Source: Pseudomonadota bacterium
GTDB lineage: Bacteria; Pseudomonadota; Alphaproteobacteria; Rhizobiales; Xanthobacteraceae
Assembly (NCBI GenBank): GCA_023435725.1
Contig: JAEYRD010000169.1
Span: forward strand, 1-33,729
Direction: 5' to 3'
DNA length: 33,729 nucleotides
Shown one piece after another: positions 22,467 through 30,686 of the stretch. The position numbers and the translations under genes are program-made. Numbering within the stretch: position 1 is the first letter of the stretch; the number at the start of each line of letters is the position of its first letter. A model generated the notes under the pieces. That model made no database searches. It was not told the DNA's origin and worked only from the letters and a program-made list of their open reading frames with translations.

Positions 22467-24557
22467 ATGAACCAGCACGCGAAGATCGAAATCCGCCATT
22501 CGACCTGCCCGCATGATTGCCCGTCGGCCTGCGCACTCGATATCGAGGTGGTCGACGGCCGCAGCATCGGTCGCGTCCGTGGTTCGAAAAAGCAGACCTA
22601 TACGGCCGGCGTCGTCTGCGCCAAGGTCGCCCGTTATGCCGAGCGCATCCATCATCCCGAGAGGGTGACATTTCCGATGCGTCGCATCGGGCCGAAGGGC
22701 TCCGGGCAGTTCGCGCGGATCTCCTGGGACGAGGCGCTTGACGAGATCGGGCATCGCTTCAACCAGGCCGAGCGCGAGTTCGGCGCGGAATCGATCTGGC
22801 CCTATTACTACGCCGGCACGATGGGGCTGGTGATGCGCGACGGCCTCAACCGCCTCACGCATGTGAAGAAATATTCGCGCTTCTATCAGACCATCTGCGC
22901 CAATGTCGCGCGCATCGGGTTTGCGATCGGCACCGGCAAGATCGCCGGAGTCGATCCGCGCGAGATGGCGCTCTCCGACCTTGTGGTGATCTGGGGGACC
23001 AATCCCGTCAATACCCAGGTCAACGTGATGACGCACGCCTCGCGGGCGCGGAAGGAGCGCGGCGCTAGAATCGCGGCGGTCGACATCTACGACAACGAGA
23101 CCATGAAGCAGGCTGACATCAAGATCATCCTGCGGCCCGGCACCGACGGCGCCTTCGCCTGCGGCGTGATGCATGTCCTGTTCCGCGACGGCTACGCCGA
23201 CCGCGCCTACATGGACAAATACACCGACTGTCCGGCCGAGCTCGAGGCGCATCTGAAGACACGCACGCCCGAATGGGCCTCTGCCATCTGCGGCGTACCG
23301 GTGGCGGAGATCGAGGCCTTTGCCAAAGCGGTCGGCGAGACCAAGCGGACATTCCTGCGCCTCGGTTACGGTTTCACCCGCTCGCGCAACGGTGCGACGC
23401 AAATGCATGCGGCGCTCTGCATTCCCGCGGTGACCGGCGCCTGGCAGTATGAAGGCGGCGGCGCCTTCTTCAACAATTACGCGCTGTGGCATTTCAACGA
23501 ATCCGTCATCGAAGGTCACGACGCGATCGACAAGACGACACGTGCGCTCGATCAGTCGCAGATCGGCCGCATCCTCACCGGCGACGCCGAGGCCTTGCAC
23601 GGCAAGGGGCCGGTCAAGGCGATGCTGATCCAGAACACCAATCCGATGACGGTGGCGCCGGAGCAGGCGAGGGTAGCCCAGGGTTTCGCGCGCGAGGATC
23701 TGTTCGTCGTGGTGCACGAGCAGTTCATGACCGAGACGGCGCTGATGGCGGACATCGTTCTGCCGGCGACCATGTTCATGGAACATGACGACCTCTATTA
23801 CGGCGGCGGTCACCAGCACATCTCGGTCGGGCCGAAGCTGATCGACCCACCCGGCGAATGCCGCTCCAACCACGAGGTCTTGCAGGCGCTGGCGCCGCGA
23901 CTTGGCGCAAAACATCAGGGCTTCGAGATGACGCCGCGCGAGCTGATCGACGCGACGCTGAAGCTCAGCGACCACGGCGACATTGCCGGGCTCGAAGCCG
24001 ACATCTGGCGCGACCTGCAGCCGGACTTCCGCGCGTCGCATTATCTCGATGGCTTTGCCCATGCCGACGGGAAATTCCACTTCAGGGCGGACTGGGCCCA
24101 TCCGCCGTTCGGCCTGACGATGGGTGATGTCGACAAGATGCCGTCGCTGCCGGACCATTGGGCGGTCATCGAGCACACCGACCAGGCCCATCCGTTCCGG
24201 CTTGCGACCAGCCCTTCGCGCAGCTTCCTCAACACCACCTTCAACGAGACGCCGTCCTCGCAGGCGCGCGAGGGCAAGGCGAGCGTGATGATCCACCCGC
24301 TGGATGCGGCAGCGCTCGATATCGCCGATGGCGATGCCGTGACGCTCGGCAATACCCGCGGCGAGACCACGCTGGTTGCAACGCTGTTCGAGGGCGTGCG
24401 GCGCGGCGTGCTGATCGCGGAGTCCGTTCACCCGAACAGGAATCATATCGGCGGCCGCGGCATCAACATGTTGACCGGAGCCGAAGCCGTTGCGCCGATT
24501 GGCGGCGCCGCGTTCCACGACAACAAGGTCTGGATTAGGAAAGCCGTCGCCGCCTGA
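22467..24557 (+). CDS. Molybdopterin (bis-PGD) oxidoreductase with N-terminal 4Fe-4S site
   Basis: A 696-residue protein of the DMSO reductase superfamily from the ATG at 22467; a TTG six bases upstream is an alternative. An N-terminal 4Fe-4S motif uses Cys14, Cys18, Cys22 and Cys51 (C-P-H-D-C-P-S-A-C ... V-C-A-K). Cys144 in T-I-C-A-N-V lies near where the metal-ligand residue occurs in related enzymes. G-T-N-P-V-N and Q-N-T-N-P are pterin-binding segments, and the C-terminal ~120 residues form the molydop-binding domain. There is no twin-arginine signal, so it is probably cytoplasmic. Its reaction is unknown; relatives include formate, thiosulfate and perhaps acetylene-converting enzymes. 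It is divergent from the molybdenum hydroxylase operon. Confidence 0.9.
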   Translation: MNQHAKIEIRHSTCPHDCPSACALDIEVVDGRSIGRVRGSKKQTYTAGVVCAKVARYAERIHHPERVTFPMRRIGPKGSGQFARISWDEALDEIGHRFNQAEREFGAESIWPYYYAGTMGLVMRDGLNRLTHVKKYSRFYQTICANVARIGFAIGTGKIAGVDPREMALSDLVVIWGTNPVNTQVNVMTHASRARKERGARIAAVDIYDNETMKQADIKIILRPGTDGAFACGVMHVLFRDGYADRAYMDKYTDCPAELEAHLKTRTPEWASAICGVPVAEIEAFAKAVGETKRTFLRLGYGFTRSRNGATQMHAALCIPAVTGAWQYEGGGAFFNNYALWHFNESVIEGHDAIDKTTRALDQSQIGRILTGDAEALHGKGPVKAMLIQNTNPMTVAPEQARVAQGFAREDLFVVVHEQFMTETALMADIVLPATMFMEHDDLYYGGGHQHISVGPKLIDPPGECRSNHEVLQALAPRLGAKHQGFEMTPRELIDATLKLSDHGDIAGLEADIWRDLQPDFRASHYLDGFAHADGKFHFRADWAHPPFGLTMGDVDKMPSLPDHWAVIEHTDQAHPFRLATSPSRSFLNTTFNETPSSQAREGKASVMIHPLDAAALDIADGDAVTLGNTRGETTLVATLFEGVRRGVLIAESVHPNRNHIGGRGINMLTGAEAVAPIGGAAFHDNKVWIRKAVAA

Positions 24558-24569
24558 GGCGCGCGCCGT

Positions 24570-24601
24570 CGCCTCGACCGCCTGCAATTTGTGTCGAGGC
24601 G
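24570..24601. terminator. Inverted repeat after the Mo oxidoreductase gene, possible terminator
   Basis: CGCCTCGAC (24570-24578) and GTCGAGGCG (24593-24601) form a perfect 9-bp stem with a 14-base loop. It lies 13 bases past the stop codon. There is no T tract, so termination by this hairpin alone is doubtful. Confidence 0.35.
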
Positions 24602-24690
24602 CTAAAGCGGGGCCTCGCCGCAGATTGCCCTTGCACCTGCCGCCCGGGCTGCCGCAAATGGCGGCAAAACGGCAGCAAGGAAGCGACGTC

Positions 24691-25473
24691 ATGACCGACA
24701 CCACAAGCGTCATCACCGAGAAGCGCGGGCAGGCGTTCTGGATCACCATCAACCGGCCCGAGAAACGCAATGCGCTGAACGGCGACGTGATCGCCGGTAT
24801 CACCAAGGGCTATCGCGATGCGCACGACGACAAGGACGTCCGCGTGATCGTGCTGACGGGCGCGGGCGACAAGGCGTTCTGCGCCGGCGCCGACCTGCAG
24901 AACTCCGGTGCGGCTTTCGCGATGGATCATTCCAGGCCGAACGTCGATTATGCCGACCTGTTGCGCCTGTCGCAGAACGCCACCAAGCCCGCGATCGCGC
25001 GCGTCGGCGGCGTCTGCATGGCCGGCGGCATGGGCTTGCTCTGCATGACCGACATGGCTGTCGCGGCCGATCACGTCATCTTCGGCCTGCCCGAGGTGAA
25101 GGTCGGCGTGTTCCCGATGCAAGTGCTGAGCTTGTTGCAGAGCATCGCACCGCCGCGGCTCGTCAACGAATGGGCGCTCACCGGCGAGCCGTTCGACGCG
25201 AAAGCGGCGCAAGGAGCGGGCCTTCTCAATTACGTCGTGTCCGCGGCCGAGCTCGACGCCAAAGTCGACTGGCTGATCGGTCGCATCGTCGACAAGTCGC
25301 CGACCGCGATCCGCCGGGGCAAATATGCGATGCGCGCGATCGCCTCGATGTCGTTCGACGAGAGCATCGCCTACACTGAGAGCCAGATCGCGCTGCTCGC
25401 GATGACCGAGGACGCGAAGGAGGGGCTGAAGGCGTTCAGCGAGAAGCGCAAGCCGGTCTGGACGGGGCGGTGA
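24691..25473 (+). CDS. Enoyl-CoA hydratase/isomerase (crotonase) family protein
   Basis: A 260-residue crotonase from the ATG at 24691, with AAGGAAG upstream. The oxyanion-hole segment A-F-C-A-G-A-D-L and the second loop, G-G-V-C-M-A-G-G-M-G, are clear. Of the two catalytic glutamates of rat enoyl-CoA hydratase (Glu144, Glu164), only the second aligns here (Glu135 in L-P-E-V). The first position is Gly115. It is therefore more likely an isomerase, hydrolase or other crotonase variant than a standard hydratase. It follows the molybdenum oxidoreductase by 133 bp and may be independent. Confidence 0.88.
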   Translation: MTDTTSVITEKRGQAFWITINRPEKRNALNGDVIAGITKGYRDAHDDKDVRVIVLTGAGDKAFCAGADLQNSGAAFAMDHSRPNVDYADLLRLSQNATKPAIARVGGVCMAGGMGLLCMTDMAVAADHVIFGLPEVKVGVFPMQVLSLLQSIAPPRLVNEWALTGEPFDAKAAQGAGLLNYVVSAAELDAKVDWLIGRIVDKSPTAIRRGKYAMRAIASMSFDESIAYTESQIALLAMTEDAKEGLKAFSEKRKPVWTGR

Positions 25474-25509
25474 GGCCGCTCAGTCCCCCCGTGCCGCCTC
25501 CACCCGCTC

Positions 25510-25670
25510 CGTCATCCTGACGGTGCTCCCCATACGGCGCGATGCGCCGTATGGACCTCGAAGGATGAATGGCCCGGATGCATCTGCGCATTGCGACGTC
25601 CTCGCGGGGAGAGCGGGGCCGTCGCCCTTTGAGGGCGGTCGAAGCAGCGGCCTCCTCAGGGTGATGGTGC
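25510..25670. repeat. Bradyrhizobium-type intergenic repeat with strong hairpin
   Basis: The segment begins with GTCATCCTGA and contains CCTCGAAGGATGAATGG and, near the end, CCTCCTCAGGGTGATGG. These blocks resemble dispersed intergenic repeats in Bradyrhizobium. Inside it, 25530-25554 forms a perfect 11-bp stem (CCATACGGCGC and GCGCCGTATGG) with a GAT loop. The remaining intergenic sequence up to 25805 is AT-richer and includes a TTGCATGGGGTTGTTTTC block that may be a second repeat type. No gene is seen between 25474 and 25805. Confidence 0.55.
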
Positions 25671-25805
25671 CAAGTATTGCGGATTTTCCGATATTGACGT
25701 TTTGCCCCTGTTTTGTCTGACGTGTCAATTGGTTGAGCAGGGGTTCAAGGCATGCGCCGGTTACTTTGCATGGGGTTGTTTTCGATATTTTGTGATGGAG
25801 GGGTC

Positions 25806-26234
25806 TCAGCCCGCGTTAGCCTTCAGCCCTGCCGCCTGGATGCCGGCCACGGCGCAGGCCTCGTCATTGTCCGAGGTGTCGCCGGAGACGCCGACGGCGC
25901 CGAGCAGCGTCGTGCCCTCCATGATCAGCACGCCGCCGGGGACCGGCACCAGCGCGCCCCTGGCGATCGTGTTCGCGGCGTCGATGAAGTAGGCCTGCTC
26001 CTGCGCGCGCTGGAACAGGGCGCGCGAACCCATGCCCATCGCGAGCGCGCCATAGGCCTTGCCGTGCGCGATCTCGGCGCGCATCAGGCTGGTGCCGTCC
26101 TGCGCCGCCGCGAGCTTGAGCACGCCGCGCGCGTCCAGGATGGTGACGACCAGCGGCTTCAGTTTCAGTTCGGTGGCCTTTGCGAAGGCGGCGTCGAGGA
26201 TCTTGCGGGCGATTTCGAGCGTGAGTTCAGCCAT
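25806..26234 (-). CDS. GlcG/HbpS-family protein
   Basis: A 142-residue protein from the ATG at 26234. The Ala/Gly-rich fold, with L-T-L-E-I-A-R-K-I at the start and G-A-V-G-V-S-G-D-T-S-D-N-D near the end, is diagnostic of the GlcG/HbpS (PF03928) family. Members are small proteins found next to glycolate or other 2-hydroxyacid oxidases, and some bind haem. Its start overlaps the end of the FAD/Fe-S dehydrogenase gene by eight bases, so the two are coupled. Its molecular role is unknown. Confidence 0.9.
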   Translation of the reverse strand: MAELTLEIARKILDAAFAKATELKLKPLVVTILDARGVLKLAAAQDGTSLMRAEIAHGKAYGALAMGMGSRALFQRAQEQAYFIDAANTIARGALVPVPGGVLIMEGTTLLGAVGVSGDTSDNDEACAVAGIQAAGLKANAG

Positions 26235-29200
26235 GGCTGGGTTCCTTTGCATCGGGGTTGGTCGTGGATTTGGTGTCGGCGCGATCGAGGCTCATCGCCA
26301 GCACGCGTGCGACGTGGAGCGCCTCGCGCTGCGTGCCGTCGTGGATCTGGTGTCGGCAGGAGGTGCCATCGGCGATAACGAGGGTCGCCTGGTCGGCATG
26401 TCGCACGGTTGGCAGCAGCGACAGCTCGGCCATCTCGATCGAGGCGTCATAGGTCTCCGTGCCATAGCCGAAGGCGCCGGCCATGCCGCAGCAGCTCGAC
26501 TCGATGGTCTCGACCTTCAGGCCGGGGACGAGGCGCAGCACCTGCTCGACCGGCTTGAAGGCGCCGAACGATTTTTGATGGCAATGGCCGTGGACAACGG
26601 CGTTGTCGGCGATCGTGCCCAGCGGCAATTGGAGCCGGCCGGCCTCGGCCTCGCGCACCAGGAATTCCTCGAAGGTCAGCGCATGGGCGCCGACCGCCTT
26701 GGCGTCGTCGTCCTTGCGCAGCGAGGCGAGCTCGTCGCGCAGCGTCAAGAGGCAGCTCGGCTCGAGGCCGACGATCGGCACGCCGCGCGCGGCAAAGGGC
26801 GCGAAGGCGGCCACGAGCCGGTCGAGCTCGGACTTCGCTTCGTCGACGAGGCCGGCCGAGAGGAAGGTGCGGCCGCAGCAGAGCGGGCGGCTGCCGCTCG
26901 CAGGTTTCGGCAGGTGCACGCGATAGCCGCCCGCATTGAGCACACGCAGCGCGGCGTCGAGGTTTTCGCGCTCAAAGATGCGGTTGAACGTGTCGGCGAA
27001 CAGCACGACTTCACGGCCGGATTCCGGACCAACGCTGTCAGCCGGTGGCACGAAGACGTCGCTGCGGAAGGCGGGGAGGGCGCGGCGCGCGCTGATGCCG
27101 GCAAAACGCTCGAACAGCTTTCGCAGCAATGGGCTGCGATTGCGCAAATTCGTCAGCGGCGCGAAGCGCGACGCAAGGCCGGCATAGCGCGGGAGGTAGC
27201 CGACGAGGCGGTCGCGCAGCGTCAGGCCGTGCGAAGCAGCGCGCGCGGCAAGCACCTCGATCTTCATCTTGGCCATGTCGACGCCGGTCGGGCATTCGTG
27301 GCGGCAGGCCTTGCAGGAGACGCAGAGTTTCAGTGTCTCCATCATCTCGTCGGAGGAGAGCGCGCCCTCGCCGAGCTGGCCGGAGATGGCGAGCCGCAGC
27401 GTGTTGGCGCGGCCGCGGGTGACGTCCTTCTCGTTGCGCGTCGCGCGGTAGGACGGGCACATCACGCCGCCCTCGAGCTTGCGACAGGCGCCATTGTTGT
27501 TGCACATCTCGACCGCACCCTGGAAACCGCCGCCGGCGCCGGAATAAGCGGACCAGTCGAGCCTGGTCTTCAGCTCGCCGACGCGGTAGTCCGGCCGGTA
27601 GCGGAACAACGAGCGGTCGTCCATTTTGGGCGCATCGACAATCTTGCCGGGATTGAGGACGCCGTCGGGATCGAAGCGCTGCTTCACTTCCCTGAAATCG
27701 GCGACGAGGCGCTCGCCGAACATCGTCTCGTGGAATTCCGAGCGCACCAGGCCGTCGCCATGCTCGCCGGAGTGCGAGCCCTTGTATTCGCGCACCAACG
27801 CGAAGGCCTCTTCGGCGATGGCGCGCATCGCCTTGACGTCCTTCTCCAGCTTCAAGTTCAGCACGGGCCGCACATGCAGGCAGCCCTCGGAGGCGTGTGC
27901 ATACATCGTGCCGCTGGTCCCGTGCTTGGCGAAGACCTCGTTCAGCCGCGCGGTGTAGTCGGCGAGGTGCGGCAGCGGGACGGCGCAGTCCTCGACGAAG
28001 GAGACCGGCTTGCCCTCCTGTTTCATCGACATCATGACATTGAGGCCGGCCGCGCGGAAATCGGCGATGCCGCTCTGGAGCGCGGGCTCGGTGATCTCGA
28101 CCACGCCGCCCCATTTGCGCTTGTCGTTATTCCAGCCGAAGCCGAGGTCACCCATCAGCTCGCCGAGCTGCTTGAGGCGTTGCAGATTGTCGGCCTGGTC
28201 CTCTTCGGCAAATTCGACGACCAGAACGGCGTCCGGATCGCCCTTGATGGCGGCAGAGATGACGGGGGCGAACATCGCGATGTCGCGGCCGAGCGCGAGC
28301 ATGGTGCGGTCGACCAGCTCGACCGCGATTGGCTTCAGCTTGACCAGATGCTGGGCCGCGTCCATCGCCTCGTAGAAGCTGCCGAAATGGCAGACGCCGA
28401 GCGCCTTGTTGCGGATCACCGGCCATAGCTTCAGCTCGACCTTGGTGGTGAAGGCGAGGGTGCCCTCGGAGCCGACCAGGAGATGCGCCATGTTGTTGCG
28501 CGCATTGCGCGGCGTCAGCGCATCGAGATTGTAGCCGCCGACCCGGCGCTGCACTTTCGGAAAGCGCGTCGCGATCTCTTCGGCCTCGCGGGCCCCGAGA
28601 TCGAGCATGTCGCGGAACAGGGTCCGTGCGACGTCGCTTGCATCAAAGTCGGACAGATCGCGCGGCACCTCGCCGAACCGCATCAGCGTGCCGTCCGCGA
28701 GCGCGGCCTCCATCGACAGCGTGTTGTCGCGCATGGTGCCGTAGCGCAGCGAACGGCCGCCGCAGGAATTGTTGCCCGCCATGCCGCCGATGGTGGCGCG
28801 CGAGGCCGTGGAGACGTCGACCGGGAACCAGAGGCCGTGCTTTTTGAGCTGGCGGTTGAGATCGTCCAGCACGATGCCGGGCTCGACCACACAGGTCCGG
28901 TTCGCGATATCGAGCGACAGGATGCGGTTCAGGTGCTTGGAGAAATCGACCACGATCCCGTCATTCACGGTCTGGCCGCATTGCGATGTGCCGCCGCCGC
29001 GCGGGGTGACCTTCCGCCCGTCGTCCCGGGCGATGGCCAGCGCCCGCAGCGCCTCGTCCATGCTGCGCGGCACCACCACGCCATAGGGTATGATCTGGTA
29101 GAACGAGGCGTCGGTGGCGTAGCGGCCGCGGCTGAAGGCGTCGAACAGGACGTCGCCTGTGATTTCCCGGGCCAGGCGAGCCGCCAGGCTGTCCTTTTGG

Positions 29201-29238
29201 GCCGATTCCAGTGATTTTCCGGCCACTTCCGCCGCCAT
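26227..29238 (-). CDS. FAD-linked and 4Fe-4S 2-hydroxyacid dehydrogenase (YdiJ/GlcD-GlcF fusion type)
   Basis: A 1003-residue protein from the ATG at 29238; a start 19 codons upstream is less likely. The N-terminal half is a GlcD/D-lactate-dehydrogenase-like flavin domain with P-R-G-G-G-T-S-Q (about 79-86). A GlcF-like half follows, with two ferredoxin-type cluster motifs, the second being C-V-S-C-K-A-C-R-H-E-C-P (about 638-650). Two C-terminal CCG domains come next (L-C-C-G-R near 785, S-S-C-C-G-M near 915). Length and order match the YdiJ family (about 1018 residues in E. coli), linked to D-2-hydroxyglutarate or D-lactate. The coupled GlcG-like gene and the divergent aminotransferase hint at glycolate-like substrates. 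Electrons probably go to the quinone pool. Confidence 0.9.
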   Translation of the reverse strand: MAAEVAGKSLESAQKDSLAARLAREITGDVLFDAFSRGRYATDASFYQIIPYGVVVPRSMDEALRALAIARDDGRKVTPRGGGTSQCGQTVNDGIVVDFSKHLNRILSLDIANRTCVVEPGIVLDDLNRQLKKHGLWFPVDVSTASRATIGGMAGNNSCGGRSLRYGTMRDNTLSMEAALADGTLMRFGEVPRDLSDFDASDVARTLFRDMLDLGAREAEEIATRFPKVQRRVGGYNLDALTPRNARNNMAHLLVGSEGTLAFTTKVELKLWPVIRNKALGVCHFGSFYEAMDAAQHLVKLKPIAVELVDRTMLALGRDIAMFAPVISAAIKGDPDAVLVVEFAEEDQADNLQRLKQLGELMGDLGFGWNNDKRKWGGVVEITEPALQSGIADFRAAGLNVMMSMKQEGKPVSFVEDCAVPLPHLADYTARLNEVFAKHGTSGTMYAHASEGCLHVRPVLNLKLEKDVKAMRAIAEEAFALVREYKGSHSGEHGDGLVRSEFHETMFGERLVADFREVKQRFDPDGVLNPGKIVDAPKMDDRSLFRYRPDYRVGELKTRLDWSAYSGAGGGFQGAVEMCNNNGACRKLEGGVMCPSYRATRNEKDVTRGRANTLRLAISGQLGEGALSSDEMMETLKLCVSCKACRHECPTGVDMAKMKIEVLAARAASHGLTLRDRLVGYLPRYAGLASRFAPLTNLRNRSPLLRKLFERFAGISARRALPAFRSDVFVPPADSVGPESGREVVLFADTFNRIFERENLDAALRVLNAGGYRVHLPKPASGSRPLCCGRTFLSAGLVDEAKSELDRLVAAFAPFAARGVPIVGLEPSCLLTLRDELASLRKDDDAKAVGAHALTFEEFLVREAEAGRLQLPLGTIADNAVVHGHCHQKSFGAFKPVEQVLRLVPGLKVETIESSCCGMAGAFGYGTETYDASIEMAELSLLPTVRHADQATLVIADGTSCRHQIHDGTQREALHVARVLAMSLDRADTKSTTNPDAKEPSHG

Positions 29239-29328
29239 GGTCCGCTCTCGCCTGTTCGCTGGCACCGTCTTGCCTACCGTCACGGCCCTTGGCAAGGCGA
29301 GCCCTGCTTCTTGTGCATTGACGGCCCC

Positions 29329-29353
29329 CGCCGGGCGAGGGACAAGCCCGGCG
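29329..29353. other. Inverted repeat between divergent dehydrogenase and aminotransferase genes
   Basis: CGCCGGGC (29329-29336) and GCCCGGCG (29346-29353) are perfect 8-bp arms around a nine-base spacer. It sits about 90 bp from both starts in a 205-bp divergent intergenic region. It could be a regulatory site; GC-rich repeats also arise by chance. Confidence 0.3.
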
Positions 29354-29443
29354 AATAGTGATATGCGAGCGGCTCGCCGGAGCCCTCGTTCAGGCCAACA
29401 GACGTTAGAAGCCAGACAGCTTCAAAGACCGGGAAGGACGCCC

Positions 29444-30643
29444 ATGACCGTGCACACTGGAAGGCATTTCCTACAGATTCCAGGACCGACCAACGTACCC
29501 GACCGGGTGCTGCGGGCGATGGACATGCCGACCCTGGACCATCGTGGTCCGGAGTTCGCCGAGCTCGGTTTCGCGGTCCTGGCCTCGATGCAGCGGGTGT
29601 TCCGCACCAAGCAGCCCGTGATCATCTTCCCCTCGTCCGGCACCGGCGCCTGGGAAGCGGCCATGGTCAACGTATTCTCGCCCGGCGACAAGGTCCTGAT
29701 GTGCGAGACCGGCCAGTTCGCCGTGTTGTGGCGCGGCATCGCCGACAAGTTCAAGCTCGACGTCGACTTCATCCCGAGCGACTGGCGCCATGGTGCCGAT
29801 CTCGCCGAGATCGAGAAGCGCCTTGCCGCGGACAAGCAGCATGCGATCAAGGCGGTCTGCGTCGTGCACAATGAGACCTCGACCGGCTGCGTGACGCCGC
29901 CGCTGGAGGTGCGCAAGATCCTCGACCGCGCGAAGCACCCGGCGCTGCTCATGGTCGACACCATCTCCGGCCTCGGCTCGATGGAATATGAGCACGACGC
30001 CTGGGGCATCGACGTCTCGGTCGCCGGCTCGCAGAAGGGCCTGATGCTGCCGCCCGGCCTCGGCTTCAACGCCGTCTCGGAGAAGGCGCTCGTCGTCGCC
30101 AAGGCGAACCCCGGCATGCGCTCCTACTGGGACTGGCAGGAAGTCATCAACTTCAACAAGCTCGGCACCTTCCCCTATACGCCCGCGACCAATCTGCTCT
30201 ACGGCCTGCGAGAAGCGGTCAAGATGCTGGAAGAGGAAGGGCTCGAGAACGTCTGGACTCGCCACAAGCGCCACAGCGCGGCGACGCGCGCTGCGGTCAA
30301 GGTCTGGGGCCTGGAGACGCAGTGCGCCGATCCGAATGCACACTCGCCGGCCCTGACTGGCGTGCGCGTGCCGGAAGGACATGACGCCGACGCCTTCCGC
30401 AAGGTGGTGCTGGAAAACTTCGACATGTCGCTCGGCACCGGCCTGAACAAGGTCAAGGGCAAGGTGTTCCGCATCGGTCATATCGGCCATTTCAACGATC
30501 TGATGCTGATGGGCACGCTCGCCGGCGTCGAGATGGGCCTGGATCTTGCAAAGATCCCGCACCGGAGCGGCGGCGTGTTGGCAGCCATGGACGTCCTGAA
30601 GGGACGCGACGCGGTGCCGATGGCCAAGGCTCAGGTGGCCTGA
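29444..30643 (+). CDS. Serine/alanine-glyoxylate aminotransferase (class V PLP enzyme)
   Basis: A 399-residue aminotransferase from the ATG at 29444, with GGAAGGA upstream. The N-terminal L-Q-I-P-G-P-T-N-V-P-D-R-V-L and the loop F-P-S-S-G-T-G-A-W-E are typical of serine-glyoxylate aminotransferases. The PLP lysine is Lys198 in A-G-S-Q-K-G-L. It transfers an amino group from serine or alanine to glyoxylate, giving glycine. It is divergent from the 2-hydroxyacid dehydrogenase, whose product could be glyoxylate. The crotonase gene follows 43 bp downstream and may be cotranscribed. Confidence 0.93.
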   Translation: MTVHTGRHFLQIPGPTNVPDRVLRAMDMPTLDHRGPEFAELGFAVLASMQRVFRTKQPVIIFPSSGTGAWEAAMVNVFSPGDKVLMCETGQFAVLWRGIADKFKLDVDFIPSDWRHGADLAEIEKRLAADKQHAIKAVCVVHNETSTGCVTPPLEVRKILDRAKHPALLMVDTISGLGSMEYEHDAWGIDVSVAGSQKGLMLPPGLGFNAVSEKALVVAKANPGMRSYWDWQEVINFNKLGTFPYTPATNLLYGLREAVKMLEEEGLENVWTRHKRHSAATRAAVKVWGLETQCADPNAHSPALTGVRVPEGHDADAFRKVVLENFDMSLGTGLNKVKGKVFRIGHIGHFNDLMLMGTLAGVEMGLDLAKIPHRSGGVLAAMDVLKGRDAVPMAKAQVA

Positions 30644-30686
30644 AAGGGCCGGGCGGCCTGAACCAACTTAAGAAAAGAGACGCGCG

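Noticed and set aside
22302..24806. 834-codon leftward frame over the Mo oxidoreductase
   Set aside because: It is antisense to a complete conserved gene, and the product matches nothing recognisable.
26059..28428. 789-codon rightward frame over the FAD/Fe-S dehydrogenase
   Set aside because: It is a shadow of the sense gene, which has intact FAD, Fe-S and CCG motifs.
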